A stretch of 64,000 bases of DNA from Sanderia malayensis (taxonomy: Eukaryota > Cnidaria > Scyphozoa > Semaeostomeae > Pelagiidae), in NCBI GenBank assembly GCA_013076295.1, contig RQOL01000651.1:62001-126000 (forward strand), read 5' to 3'. The position numbers and the translations under genes were made by a program. This document shows positions 1 to 14,041 of the stretch, piece by piece. Position 1 is the first letter of the stretch. Each line of letters begins with the position of its first letter. Under the pieces are notes generated by a model that saw only the letters and a program-made list of their open reading frames with translations, did not search any database and was not told where the DNA came from.

Positions 1-883
1 GGAACGTTAATATCGGATTCATGTGTAAATTGTGGGAATAAATGTTAATATCACTGAAAACAAGTAAATAAGGGTGTTTTTTAATACTTTTTAGCTGCAG
101 TTACATGGATTCATGCGTAAAATTTGGGAATTGGTGTCAATATCAGTGAAAAGACTTAACCAAAGATGCATTCCATATAGCTTTAGCTGTGGTTACGTGG
201 TTTCATTTGAAAATTGTGGGAATTAATTTTAATATCGGATTCATTGTAAATTGTGGGAATAGATGTAATTATCACTAAAAACATGTACATAAAGGTGTAA
301 TTTATTATGTTTTAGCTGAGATTACGTGGATGAATGTGTAAATTGTGGGAATAAGTAACAATATCATCAGTGAAAGGAGGTATCCAAAGATGCCTTCCAA
401 TTAGTTTTAGCTGTGCTTACGTGGATTCATTTGAAAATTGTGGGAATTAATTATAATATCAGATTCATTCTAAATTGTGGGAATAGATGTAATTATTACT
501 AAAAACATGTAAATATAATTGTACTTTATTATGTTTTAGCTAAATTTACGTGGATTGATGTGTAAATTGTGGGAATGAATGTTATTATCACTGAAAACAA
601 GTAAATAGGGGTGTATTTTAATACTTTTTAGCTGCAGTTACATGGATTCAAGCTTGAATTGTGGGAATGGGTATCAATATCAATGAAAAGACGTAACCCA
701 AGATGCATTCCATATAGCTTTAGCTGTGGTTACGTGGATTCATTTGAAAATTGTTGGAATTAATTTTAATATCGGATTCATTGTAAAATGTGGGAATCGA
801 TGTAATCATCACTAAAAACATGTAGATAAAGGTGTAATTTATTATGTTTTAGCTGAAATTACGTGGATTAATGTGTAAATTGT
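1..883. repeat. Satellite segment matching 29.4-30.1 kb
   Basis: Positions 1-700 are nearly the same as about 29,396-30,090. They share rare variants such as GCGTAAAATTTGGGAATTGG near 115 and 29,512, and the A-to-G linker variant GAAAGGAGGTATCC near 373 and 29,767. This segment is therefore a dispersed copy of that part of the array and not a member of the adjacent 3.5-kb series. Confidence 0.8.
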
Positions 884-3800
884 GAGAAAGAAGGTTATAA
901 TGGGATTCATGTGTAAATTATGGGAATCAACGTTAATATATGATTTATGTCTAAATTGTGGGAATGAATGTTAGCTAATATCACTGAAAACCAGTAAATA
1001 AGGGGGTATTTTAAATAGTGTGAGCAATAGTTATTGGGACTCACGCGTAAGTTGTGGGAAGAAACGTTAATAACGGCTCATGTGTAAATTGTGGGAATAA
1101 ATGTTAATATCACTGAAAACAAGTAAATAAGGGTGTTTTTTAATACCTTTTAGCTGCAGTTACTTGGATTCATGCGTAAATTGAGAGAATGGGTGTCAAT
1201 ATCAGTGAATAGACGTAACCAAAGATGCATTTCAAATAGTTTTAGTTGTGGTTACGTGGGTTCATTTGAAAATCGTGGCAATTAATTTTAATATCGGATT
1301 CATTGTAAATTGTGGGAATAGTTGTAATTATCACTAAAAACATGTAAATAAAGGTCTACTTTATTTTGTTTTAGCTGAAATTACGTGGATTCATGTGTAA
1401 ATTGTTGGAATGAGTAACATAATCATCAGTGAAAAGAGGTAACCAAAGATGCCTTTCAATTAGTTTTAGCTGTGCTTACGTGGATTCATTTGAAAATTGT
1501 GGGAATTAATTATAATATCGGATTCATTGTAAATTGTGGGAATAGATGTAATTATGAGTGAAAACATGTAAATAAAGGTCTACTTTATTATGTTTTAGCT
1601 GAAATGACGTGGATTCATGTGTAAATTGTGGGAAGGAACATTAATATGGGATTCATGCTAAAGTTGTGGGAAGGAACGTTAATATCGGATTCATGTGTAA
1701 ACTGTTGGAATGAGTGTCATTATCATCAGTGAAAAAGAGTAGCGAAAGATGAATTCCATAAAGTTTTAGTTGTGGTTACGTGGAGTCATTTGAAAATTGT
1801 GGGAATTAATTTTAATATCGGATTCATTGTAAATTGTGGGAATAGATGTAATTATCAGTAAAAGCATATAAATAAAGTGGTACCTTATTATGTTTTAGCT
1901 GAATTTACGTGGATTCATGTGTAAATTGTGGGAATGAACGTTATTACCGGATTCATGTGTTAACTTGTGGGAGTGAACGTTAATATCACTGAAAACATAT
2001 AAATAACGGTGTATTTTAAGGAGGGTGAGCAGTAGTTATGGGGACTCATGCGTAAATTGTGGGAAGAAACGTTAATATCGGATTCATGTGCAAATTGTGG
2101 GAAGGAACGTTAATATCGAACTCATGTGTAAATTGTGAAAATAAATGTTAATATCACTGAAAACAAGTAAATAAGGGTGTTTTTAATACCTTTAGCTGCA
2201 GTTTCTGAGATTCTTGCGTAAATTGTGGGAATGGTTGTTAATATCAGTGAAAAAGCGTAACCAAAGATGCAATCCATATAGTTTTAGTTGTGGTTACGTG
2301 GATTCATTTGAAAATCGTGAGAATCTATTTTAGTATCGGATTCATTGTAAATTGTGGGAATAGATGTAATTATCACTAAAAACATGTAAATTAAGGTCTA
2401 TTTTATTATGTTTTACCTTAAATTACGTGGATTCATGTATAAATTGTGGGAATAAGTAACAATATCATCAGTGAAAAGAGGTAACCAAAGATGCCTTCCA
2501 ATTAGTTTTAGCTGTGGTTACGTGGATTCATTTCAAAATTGTGGGAATTAATTATAATATCAGATTCATTGTAAATTGTGGGAATGAATGTTAATATCAT
2601 TGAAAACCAGTAAGTATTAGTGTATTTTAAAGAGTGTGAACTGTAGTTATGTGGATTTATGCGTAAATTGTGGGAAAGAACGTTACTATCGGATTCATGT
2701 ATAAATTTTGGGAATGAAAGTTAATATGGGATTCATGTGTAAATTGTTGGAATGAACGTTAATATCGGATTTATTTTAATATTTGGGGAATTAATGTTAA
2801 TATCACTAAAAACCAGTGAATATGGGTGTGTTTTAAATAGTGTGTGCTGTAATTGTGGGAGGGAACATTAATATCGGATTCATTTTTAAATTGTGGGAAT
2901 GAATGTTAATATCACGGAGAACAGGTAAATAAGGGAGTATCTTAATACCATTTAGCTGCCGTTACATGGACTCACGTGTAAATTGTGGGAATGAACGCTA
3001 ATATTGGATTGATGTTTAATTGGTGGGAATGAATGCTAATATCACTGAAAACAAGTAAAGAAGGGTGTATTTTAATACGTTTTAGCTGTATTTACATGGA
3101 TTTATGCGCAAATTGTGGGAATGGGTGTAAATATCATCAGTGAAAAGAGGTAACCAAAGATGCCTTCCAATTAGTTTTAGCTGTGCTCACGTGGATTCAT
3201 TTGAAAGTTGTGGGATTGAATTTTAAAATCGGATTCATTGTAAATTGTGAGAATAAATGTTAATATAACTAAAACATTTTAATAAAGGTGTACTTTATTT
3301 TGGTTTAGCTAAAAATACATGGATTGATGTGTAAATTGTGGGAATAAACATTAATATCGGATTCATGTTTAAACTGTGGGAATAAATGTTAAAATCATTG
3401 AAGGCAAGTAAGTAAGGGTGCATTTTAAGTCTTTCTGGCTGTATTTGCGTGGATCCAGTTGTAAATTGAGGGAATAAACGTTAATATTGAATTCATGTTT
3501 AAATTGTGGGAATGAATGTTATTATCACTGAAAACAACTAAATAGGGCGGTATTTTAATACCTTTTAGCTGCACTTTACATGGGTTCATGAGTATATTGT
3601 GGAAATTAGTGTCAATATAAATGAAAAGGCGTAACCAAAGATGCATTCCATATAGCTTTAGCTGTGGTTACGTGGATTCATTTGAAAATTGTGGGAATTA
3701 ATTTTAATATCGGATTCATTGTAAATTGTGGGAATAGATGTAATTATCACTAAAAACATGTAGATAAAGGTGTAATTTATTATGTTTTAGCTGAAATTAC

Positions 3801-4396
3801 GTGGATTAATGTGTAAATTGTGGGAATATATAACAATATCATCAGTGAAAAGAGGTAACCAAAGATGCCTTCCAATTAGTTTTAGCTGTGCTTACGTGGA
3901 TTCATTTGAAAATTGTGGGAATTAATTATAATATCAGATTCATTGTAAATTGTGGGAATGAATGTTAATATCACTGAAAACCAGTAAGTATTAGTGTATT
4001 TTAAAGAGTGTGAACTGTAGTTTTGGGGATTTATGCGAAAATTGTGGGAAGGAACGCTAATATTGAATTCATGTTTAAATTGTGGGAATAAATGTTATTA
4101 TCACTGAAAACAACTAAATAGGGCGGTGTTTTAATACCTTATAGCTGCAGTTACATGGGTTCATGCGTAAATTGTGGAAATGAGTGTCAATATAAATGAA
4201 AAGGCGTAACCCAAGATGCATTCCATATAGCTTTAGCTGTGGTTACGTGGATTCATTTGAAAATTGTGGGAATTAATTTTAATATCGGATTCATTGTAAA
4301 ATGTGGGAATCGATGTAATCATCACTAAAAACATGTAGATAAAGGTGTAATTTATTATGTTTTAGCTGAAATTACGTGGATTAATGTGTAAATTGT
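884..4396. repeat. 3,513-bp HOR copy, full-length form
   Basis: Bounded by successive occurrences of the diagnostic core variant GAGAAAGAAGGTTATAATGG at 884 and 4,397. All landmarks are present in order: GCAAATTGTGGGAAGGAACG near 2,090, the GAACTGTAGTTATG linker near 2,640, GTGCTCACGTGG near 3,183, the GGATCCAG core near 3,452 and GAACTGTAGTTTTG near 4,010. I use it as the reference copy. Confidence 0.9.
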
Positions 4397-7300
4397 GAGA
4401 AAGAAGGTTATAATGGGATTCATGTGTAAATTATGGGAATCAACGTTAATATATGATTTATGTCTAAATTGTGGGAATGAATGTTAGCTAATATCACTGA
4501 AAACCAGTAAATAAGGGGGTATTTTAAATAGTGTGAGCAATAGTTATTGGGACTCACGCGTAAGTTGTGGGAAGAAACGTTAATAACGGCTCATATGTAA
4601 ATTGTGGGAATAAATGTTAATATCACTGAAAACAAGTAAATAAGGGTGTTTTTTAATACCTTTTAGCTGCAGTTACTTGGATTCATGCGTAAATTGAGAG
4701 AATGGGTGTCAATATCAGTGAATAGACGTAACCAAAGATGCATTTCAAATAGTTTTAGTTGTGGTTACGTGGGTTCATTTGAAAATCGTGGCAATTAATT
4801 TTAATATCGGATTCATTGTAAATTGTGGGAATAGTTGTAATTATCACTAAAAACATGTAAATAAAGGTCTACTTTATTTTGTTTTAGCTGAAATTACGTG
4901 GATTCATGTGTAAATTGTTGGAATGAGTAACATAATCATCAGTGAAAAGAGGTAACCAAAGATGCCTTTCAATTAGTTTTAGCTGTGCTTACGTGGATTC
5001 ATTTGAAAATTGTGGGAATTAATTATAATATCGGATTCATTGTAAATTGTGGGAATAGATGTAATTATGAGTGAAAACATGTAAATAAAGGTCTACTTTA
5101 TTATGTTTTAGCTGAAATTACGTGGATTCATGTGTAAATTGTGGGAAGGAACATTAATATGGGATTCATGCTTAAGTTGTGGGAAGGAACGTTAATATCG
5201 GATTCATGTGTAAACTGTTGGAATGAGTGTCATTATCATCAGTGAAAAAGAGTAGCGAAAGATGAATTCCATAAAGTATTAGTTGTGGTTACGTGGAGTC
5301 ATTTGAAAATTGTGGGAATTAATTTTAATATCGGATTCATTGTAAATTGTGGGAATAGATGTAATTATGATTGAAAACATGTAAATAAAGGTCTACTATA
5401 TTATGTTTTAGCTGAAATTACGTGGATTCATGTGTAAATTGTGGGAATGAAGGTTATTATAGGATTCATGTGTTAACTTGTGGGAGTGAACGTTAATATC
5501 ACTGAAAACATATAAATAACGGTGTATTTTAAAGAGTGTGAGCAGTAGTTATGGGGACTCATGCGTAAATTGTGGGAAGAAATGTTAATATCGGATTCTC
5601 GTGTAAATTGTGGGAATAAATGCTAATATCACTGAAAACAAGTAAATAGGGGTGTTTTTTAATACCTTTTAGCTGCAGCTACTTGGATTCATGCGTAAAT
5701 TGTGAGAATGGGTGTCAATATCAGTGAATAGACGTAACCAAAGACGCATTTCAAATAGTTTTAGTTGTGGTTACGTGGGTTCATTTGAAAATCGTGGGAA
5801 TTAATTTTAATATCGGATTCATTGTAAATTGTGGGAATAGATGTAATTATCACTAAAAGCATATAAATAAAGTGGTACCTTATTATGTTTTAGCCGAATT
5901 TACGTGGATTCATGTGTAAATTGTGGGAATGAACGTTATTACCGGATTCATGTGTTAACTTGTGGGAGTGAACGTTAATATCACTGAAAACATATAAATA
6001 ACGGTGTATTTTAAGGAGGGTGAGTAGTAGTTATGGGGACTCATGCGTAAATTGTGGGAAGAAACGTTAATATCGGATTCATGTGCAAATTGTGGGAAGG
6101 AACGTTAATATCGAACTCATGTGTAAATTGTGAAAATAAATGTTAATATCACTGAAACAAGTAAATAAGGGTTTTTTTAATACCTTTTAGCTGCAGTTTC
6201 TGAGATTCTTGCGTAAATTGTGGGAATGGTTGTTAATATCAGTGAAAAGGCGTAACCAAAGATGCATTCCATATAGTTTTAGTTGTGGTTACGTGGATTC
6301 ATTTCAAAATCGTGAGAATCTATTTTAGTATCGGATTCATTGTAAATTGTGGGAATAGATGTAATTATCACTAAAAACATGTAAATTAAGGTCTACTTTA
6401 TTATGTTTTACCTGAAATTACGTGAATTCATGTGTAAATTGTGGGAATAAGTAACAATATCATCAGTGAAAAGAGGTAACCAAAGATGCCTTCCAATTAG
6501 TTTTAGCTGTGCTCACGTGGATTCATTTGAAAGTTGTGGGATTGAATTTTAAAATCGGATTCATTCTATATTTTGAGAATAAATGTTAATATAACTAAAA
6601 CATTTTAATAAAGGTGTACTTTATTTTGGTTTAGCTAAAAATACATGGATTGATGTGTAAATTGTGGGAATAAACATTAATATCAGATTCATGCTTAAAC
6701 TGTGGGAATAAATGTTAAAATCATTGAAGGCAAGTAAGTAAGGGTGCATTTTAAGTCTTTCTGGCTGTATTTGCGTGGATCCAGTTGTAAATTGAGGGAA
6801 TAAACGTTAATATTGAATTCATGTTTAAATTGTGGGAATGAATGTTATTATCACTGAAAACAACTAAATAGGGCGGTATTTTAATACCTTTTAGCTGCAC
6901 TTTACATGGGTTCATGCGTATATTGTGGAAATTAGTGTCAATATAAATGAAAAGGCGTAACCAAAGATGCATTCCATATAGCTTTAGCTGTGGTTACGTG
7001 GATTCATTTGAAAATTGTGGGAATTAATTTTAATATCGGATTCATTGTAAATTGTGGGAATAGATGTAATTATCACTAAAAACATGTAGATAAAGGTGTA
7101 ATTTATTATGTTTTAGCTGAAATTACGTGGATTAATGTGTAAATTGTGGGAATATATAACAATATCATCAGTGAAAAGAGGTAACCAAAGATGCCTTCCA
7201 ATTAGTTTTAGCTGTGCTTACGTGGATTCATTTGAAAATTGTGGGAATTAATTATAATATCAGATTCATTGTAAATTGTGGGAATGAATGTTAATATCAC

Positions 7301-7722
7301 TGAAAACCAGTAAGTATTAGTGTATTTTAAAGAGTGTGAACTGTAGTTTTGGGGATTTATGCGTAAATTGTGGGAAGGAACGCTAATATTGAATTCATGT
7401 TTAAATTGTGGGAATAAATGTTATTATCACTGAAAACAACTAAATAGGGCGGTGTTTTAATACCTTATAGCTGCAGTTACATGGGTTCATGCGTAAATTG
7501 TGGAAATGAGTGTCAATATAAATGAAAAGGCGTAACCCAAGATGCATTCCATATAGCTTTAGCTGTGGTTACGTGGATTCATTTGAAAATTGTGGGAATT
7601 AATTTTAATATCGGATTCATTGTAAAATGTGGGAATCGATGTAATCATCACTAAAAACATGTAGATAAAGGTGTAATTTATTATGTTTTAGCTGAAATTA
7701 CGTGGATTAATGTGTAAATTGT
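4397..7722. repeat. 3,326-bp HOR copy (insertion plus deletion)
   Basis: Bounded by the same GAGAAAGAAGG variant at 4,397 and 7,723. Relative to the reference it has about 0.5 kb of extra satellite units at roughly 5,370-5,850. It lacks about 0.69 kb: near 6,480-6,510 the AGATGCCTTCCAATTAG linker runs straight into the GTGCTCACGTGG segment that lies about 0.7 kb further on in the reference. Confidence 0.85.
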
Positions 7723-10530
7723 GAGAAAGAAGGTTATAATGGGATTCATGTGTAAATTATGGGAATCAACGTTAATATATGATTTATGTCTAAATTGTGG
7801 GAATGAATGTTAGCTAATATCACTGAAAACCAGTAAATAAGGGGGTATTTTAAATAGTGTGAGCAATAGTTATTGGGACTCACGCGTAAGTTGTGGGAAG
7901 AAACGTTAATAACGGCTCATGTGTAAATTGTGGGAATAAATGTTAATATCACTGAAAACAAGTAAATAAGGGTGTTTTTTAATACCTTTTAGCTGCAGTT
8001 ACTTGGATTCATGCGTAAATTGAGAGAATGGGTGTCAATATCAGTGAATAGACGTAACCAAAGATGCATTTCAAATAGTTTTAGTTGTTGTTACGTGGGT
8101 TCATTTGAAAATCGTGGCAATTAATTTTAATATCGGATTCATTGTAAATTGTGGGAATAGTTGTAATTATCACTAAAAACATGTAAATAAAGGTCTATTT
8201 TATTTTGTTTTAGCTGAAATTACGTGGATTCATGTGTAAATTGTTGGAATGAGTAACATAATCATCAGTGAAAAGAGGTAACCAAAGATGCCTTTCAATT
8301 AGTTTTAGCTGTGCTTACGTGGATTCATTTGAAAATTGTGGGAATTAATTATAATATCGGATTCATTGTAAATTGTGGGAATAGATGTAATTATGAGTGA
8401 AAACATGTAAATAAAGGTCTACTTTATTATGTTTTAGCTGAAATTACGTGGATTCATGTGTAAATTGTGGGAAGGAACATTAATATGGGATTCATTCTAA
8501 AGTTGTGGGAAGGAACGTTAATATCGGATTCATGTGTAAACTGTTGGAATGAGTGTCATTATCATCAGTGAAAAAGAGTAGCGAAAGATGAATTCCATAA
8601 AGTTTTAGTTGTGGTTACGTGGAGTCATTTGAAAATTGTGGGAATTAATTTTAATATCGGATTCATTGTAAATTGTGGGAATAGATGTAATTATCAGTAA
8701 AAGCATATAAATAAAGTGGTACCTTATTATGTTTTAGCTGAATTTACTTGGATTCATGTGTAAATTGTGGGAATGAACGTTATTACCGGATTCATGTGTT
8801 AACTTGTGGGAGTGAACGTTAATATCACTGAAAACATATAAATAACGGTGTATTTAAGGAAGGTGAGCAGTAGTTATGGGGACTCATGCGTAACTTGTGG
8901 GAAGAAACGTTAATATCGGATTCATGTGCAAATTGTGGGAAGGAACGTTAATATCGAACTCATGTGTAAATTGTGAAAATAAATGTTAATATCACTGAAA
9001 ACAAGTAAATAAGGGTGTTTTTTATACCTTTTAGCTGCAGTTTCTGAGATTCTTGCTTAAATTGTTGGAATGGTTGTTAATATCAGTGAAAAGGCGTAAC
9101 CAAAGATGCAATCCATATAGTTTTAGTTGTGGTTACGTGGAATCATTTGAAAATCGTGAGAATCTATTTTAGTATCGGATTCATTGTAAATTGTGGGAAT
9201 AGATGTAATTATCACTAAAAACATGTAAATTAAGGTCTACTTTATTATGTTTTACCTTAAATTACGTGGATTCATGTATAAATTGTGGGAATAAGTAACA
9301 ATATCATCAGTGAAAAGAGGTAACCAAAGATGCCTTCCAATTAGTTTTAGCTGTGGTTACGTGGATTCATTTCAAAATTGTGGGAATTAATTATAATATC
9401 AGATTCATTGTAAATTGTGGGAATGAATGTTAATATCATTGAAAACCAGTAAGTATTAGTGTATTTTAAAGAGTGTGAACTGTAGTTATGGGGATTTATG
9501 CGTAAATTGTGGGAAAGAACGTTACTATCGGATTCATGTATAAATTTTGGGAATGAAAGTTAATATGGGATTCATGTGTAAATTGTTGGAATGAACGTTA
9601 ATATCGGATTTATTTTAATATTTGGGGAATTAATGTTAATATCACTAAAAACCAGTGAATATGGGTGTGTTTTAAATAGTGTGTGCTGTAATTGTGGGAG
9701 GGAACATTAATATCGGATTCATTTTTAAATTGTGGGAATGAATGTTAATATCACGGAGAACAGGTAAATAAGGGAGTATCTTAATACCATTTAGCTGCCG
9801 TTACATGGACTCACGTGTAAATTGTGGGAATGAACGCTAATATTGGATTGATGTTTAATTGGTGGGAATGAATGCTAATATCACTGAAAACAAGTAAAGA
9901 AGGGTGTATTTTAATACGTTTTAGCTGTATTTACATGGATTTATGCGCAAATTGTGGGAATGGGTGTAAATACCATCAGTGAAAAGAGGTAACCAAAGAT
10001 GCCTTCCAATTAGTTTTAGCTGTGCTTACGTGGATTCATTTGAAAATTGTGGGAATTAATTATAATATCAGATTCATTGTAAATTGTGGGAATGAATGTT
10101 AATATCACTGAAAACCAGTAAGTATTAGTGTATTTTAAAGAGTGTGAACTGTAGTTTTGGGGATTTATGCGTAAATTGTGGGAAGGAACGCTAATATTGA
10201 ATTCATGTTTAAATTGTGGGAATAAATGTTATTATCACTGAAAACAACTAAATAGGGCGGTGTTTTAATACCTTATAGCTGCAGTTACATGGGTTCATGC
10301 GTAAATTGTGGAAATGAGTGTCAATATAAATGAAAAGGCGTAACCCAAGATGCATTCCATATAGCTTTAGCTGTGGTTACGTGGATTCATTTGAAAATTG
10401 TGGGAATTAATTTTAATATCGGATTCATTGTAAAATGTGGGAATCGATGTAATCATCACTAAAAACATGTAGATAAAGGTGTAATTTATTATGTTTTAGC
10501 TGAAATTACGTGGATTAATGTGTAAATTGT
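7723..10530. repeat. 2,808-bp HOR copy (internal deletion)
   Basis: Bounded at 7,723 and 10,531. The copy is 705 bp shorter than the reference. Near 10,000-10,020 the AGATGCCTTCCAATTAG linker continues as GTGCTTACGTGG where the reference has GTGCTCACGTGG, so the GGATCCAG core block (reference about 3,452) is missing. 705 bp is close to 10 cores plus 6 linkers (704). Confidence 0.85.
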
Positions 10531-13500
10531 GAGAAAGAAGGTTATAATGGGATTCATGTGTAAATTATGGGAATCAACGTTAATATATGATTTATGTCTA
10601 AATTGTGGGAATGAATGTTAGCTAATATCACTGAAAACCAGTAAATAAGGGGGTTTTTTAAATAGTGTGAGCAATAGTTATTGGGACTCACGCGTAAGTT
10701 GTGGGAAGAAACGTTAATAACGGCTCATGTGTAAATTGTGGGAATAAATGTTAATATCACTGAAAACAAGTAAATAAGGGTGTTTTTTAATACCTTTTAG
10801 CTGCAGTTACTTGGATTCATGCGTAAATTGAGAGAATGGGTGTCAATATCAGTGAATAGACGTAACCAAAGATGCATTTCAAATAGTTTTAGTTGTGGTT
10901 ACGTGGGTTCATTTGAAAATCGTGGCAATTAATTTTAATATCGGATTCATTGTAAATTGTGGGAATAGTTGTAATTATCACTAAAAACATGTAAATAAAG
11001 GTCTACTTTATTTTGTTTTAGCTGAAATTACGTGGATTCATGTGTAAATTGTTGGAATGAGTAACATAATCATCAGTGAAAAGAGGTAACCAAAGATGCC
11101 TTTCAATTAGTTTTAGCTGTGCTTACGTGGATTCATTTGAAAATTGTGGGAATTAATTATAATATCGGATTCATTGTAAATTGTGGGAATAGATGTAATT
11201 ATGAGTGAAAACATGTAAATAAAGGTCTACTTTATTATGTTTTAGCTGAAATTACGTGGATTCATGTGTAAATTGTGGGAAGGAACATTAATATGGGATT
11301 CATGCTAAAGTTGTGGGAAGGAACGTTAATATCGGATTCATGTGTAAACTGTTGGAATGAGTGTCATTATCATCAGTGAAAAAGAGTAGCGAAAGATGAA
11401 TTCCATAAAGTTTTAGTTGTGGTTACGTGGAGTCATTTGAAAATTGTGGGAATTAATTTTACTATCGGATTCATTGTAAATTGTGGGAATAGATGCAATT
11501 ATCAGTAAAAGCATATAAATAAAGTGGTACCTTATTATGTTTTAGCTGAATTTACGTGGATTCATGTGTAAATTGTGGGAATGAACGTTATTACCGGATT
11601 CTTGTGTTAACTTGTGGGAGTGAACGTTAATATCACTGAAAACATATAAATAACGGTGTATTTAAGGAGGGTGAGCAGTAGTTATGGGGACTCATGCGTA
11701 AATTGTGGGAAGTAACGTTAATATCGGATTCATGTGCAAATTGTGGGAAGGAACGTTAATATCGAACTCATGTGTAAATTGTGAAAATAAATGTTAATAT
11801 CACTGAAAACAAGTAAATAAGGGTGTTTTTAATACCTTTTAGCTGCAGTTTCTGAGATTCTTGCGTAAATTGTGGGAATGGTTGTTAATATCAGTGAAAA
11901 GGCGTATCCAAAGATGCAATCCATATAGTTTTAGTTGTGGTTACGTGGATTCATTTGAAAATCGTGAGAATCTATTTTAGTATCGGATTCATTGTAAATT
12001 GTGGGAATAGATGTAATTATCACTAAAAACATGTAAATTAAGGTCTACTTTACTTTGTTTTACCTTAAATTACGTGGATTCATGTATAAATTGTGGGAAT
12101 AAGTAACAATATCATCAGTGAAAAGAGGTAACCAAAGATGCCTTCCAATTAGTTTTAGCTGTGGTTACGTGGATTCATTTCAAAATTGTGGGAATTAATT
12201 ATAATATCAGATTCATTGTAAATTGTGGGAATGAATGTTAATATCATTGAAAACCAGTAAGTATTAGTGTATTTTAAAGAGTGTGAACTGTAGTTATGGG
12301 GATTTATGCGTAAATTGTGGGAAAGAACGTTACTATCGGATTCATGTATAAATTTTGGGAATGAAAGTTAATATGGGATTCATGTGTAAATTGTTGGAAT
12401 GAACGTTAATATCGGATTTATTTTAATATTTGGGGAATTAATGTTAATATCACTAAAAACCAGTGAATATGGGTGTGTTTTAAATAGTGTGTGCTGTAAT
12501 TGTGGGAGGGAACATTAATATCGGATTCATTTTTAAATTGTGGGAATGAATGTTAATATCACGGAGAACAGGTAAATAAGGGAGTATCTTAATACCATTT
12601 AGCTGCCGTTACATGGACTCACGTGTAAATTGTGGGAATGAACGCTAATATTGGATTGATGTTTAATTGGTGGGAATGAATGCTGATATCACTGAAAACA
12701 AGTAAAGAAGGGTGTATTTTAATACGTTTTAGCTGTATTTACATGGATTTATGCGCAAATTGTGGGAATGGGTGTAAATATCATCAGTGAAAAGAGGTAA
12801 CCAAAGATGCCTTCCAATTAGTTTTAACTGTGCTCACGTGGATTCATTTGAAAGTTGTGGGATTGAATTTTAAAATCGGATTCAGTGTAAATTGTGAGAA
12901 TAAATGTTAATATAACTAAAACATTTTAATAAAGGTGTACTTTATTTTGGTTTAGCTAAAAATACATGGATTGATGTGTAAATTGTGGGAATAAACATTA
13001 ATATCGGATTCATGTTTAAACTGTGGGAATAAATGTTAAAATCATTGAAGGCAAGTAAGTAAGGGTGCATTTTAAGTCTTTCTGGCTGTATTTGCGTGGA
13101 TCCAGTTGTAAATTGAGGGAATAAACGTTAATATTGAATTCATGTTTAAATTGTGGGAATGAATGTTATTATCACTGAAAACAACTAAATAGGGCGGTAT
13201 TTTAATACCTTTTAGCTGCACTTTACATGGGTTCATGCGTATATTGTGGAAATTAGTGTCAATATAAATGAAAAGGCGTAACCAAAGATGCATTCCATAT
13301 AGCTTTAGCTGTGGTTACGTGGATTCATTTGAAAATTGTGGGAATTAATTTTAATATCGGATTCATTGTAAATTGTGGAATAGATGTAATTATCACTAAA
13401 AACATGTAGATAAAGGTGTAATTTATTATGTTTTAGCTGAAATTACGTGGATTAATGTGTAAATTGTGGGAAAATATAACAATATCATCAGTGAAAAGAG

Positions 13501-14041
13501 GTAACCAAAGATGCCTTCCAATTAGTTTTAGCTGTGCTTACGTGGATTCATTTGAAAGTTGTGGGAATTAATTATAATATCAGATTCATTGTAAATTGTG
13601 GGAATGAATGTTAATATCACTGAAAACCAGTAAGTATTAGTGTATTTTAAAGAGTGTGAACTGTAGTTTTGGGGATTTATGCGTAAATTGTGGGAAGGAA
13701 CGCTAATATTGAATTCATGTTTAAATTGTGGGAATAAATGTTATTATCACTGAAAACAACTAAATAGGGCGGTGTTTTAATACCTTATAGCTGCAGTTAC
13801 ATGGGTTCATGCGTAAATTGTGGAAATGAGTGTCAATATAAATGAAAAGGCGTAACCCAAGATGCATTCCATATAGCTTTAGCTGTGGTTACGTGGATTC
13901 ATTTGAAAATTGTGGGAATTAATTTTAATATCGGATTCTTTGTAAAATGTGGGAATCGATGTAATCATCATAAAAACATGTAGATAAAGGTGTAATTTAT
14001 TATGTTTTAGCTGAAATTACGTGGATTAATGTGTAAATTGT
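10531..14041. repeat. 3,511-bp HOR copy, full-length form
   Basis: Bounded at 10,531 and 14,042, within 2 bp of the 884-4,396 copy and with all landmarks in the same order, including the GGATCCAG core near 13,098. It shows that the 3.51-kb form is the parental unit and the shorter ones are derived. Confidence 0.9.
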
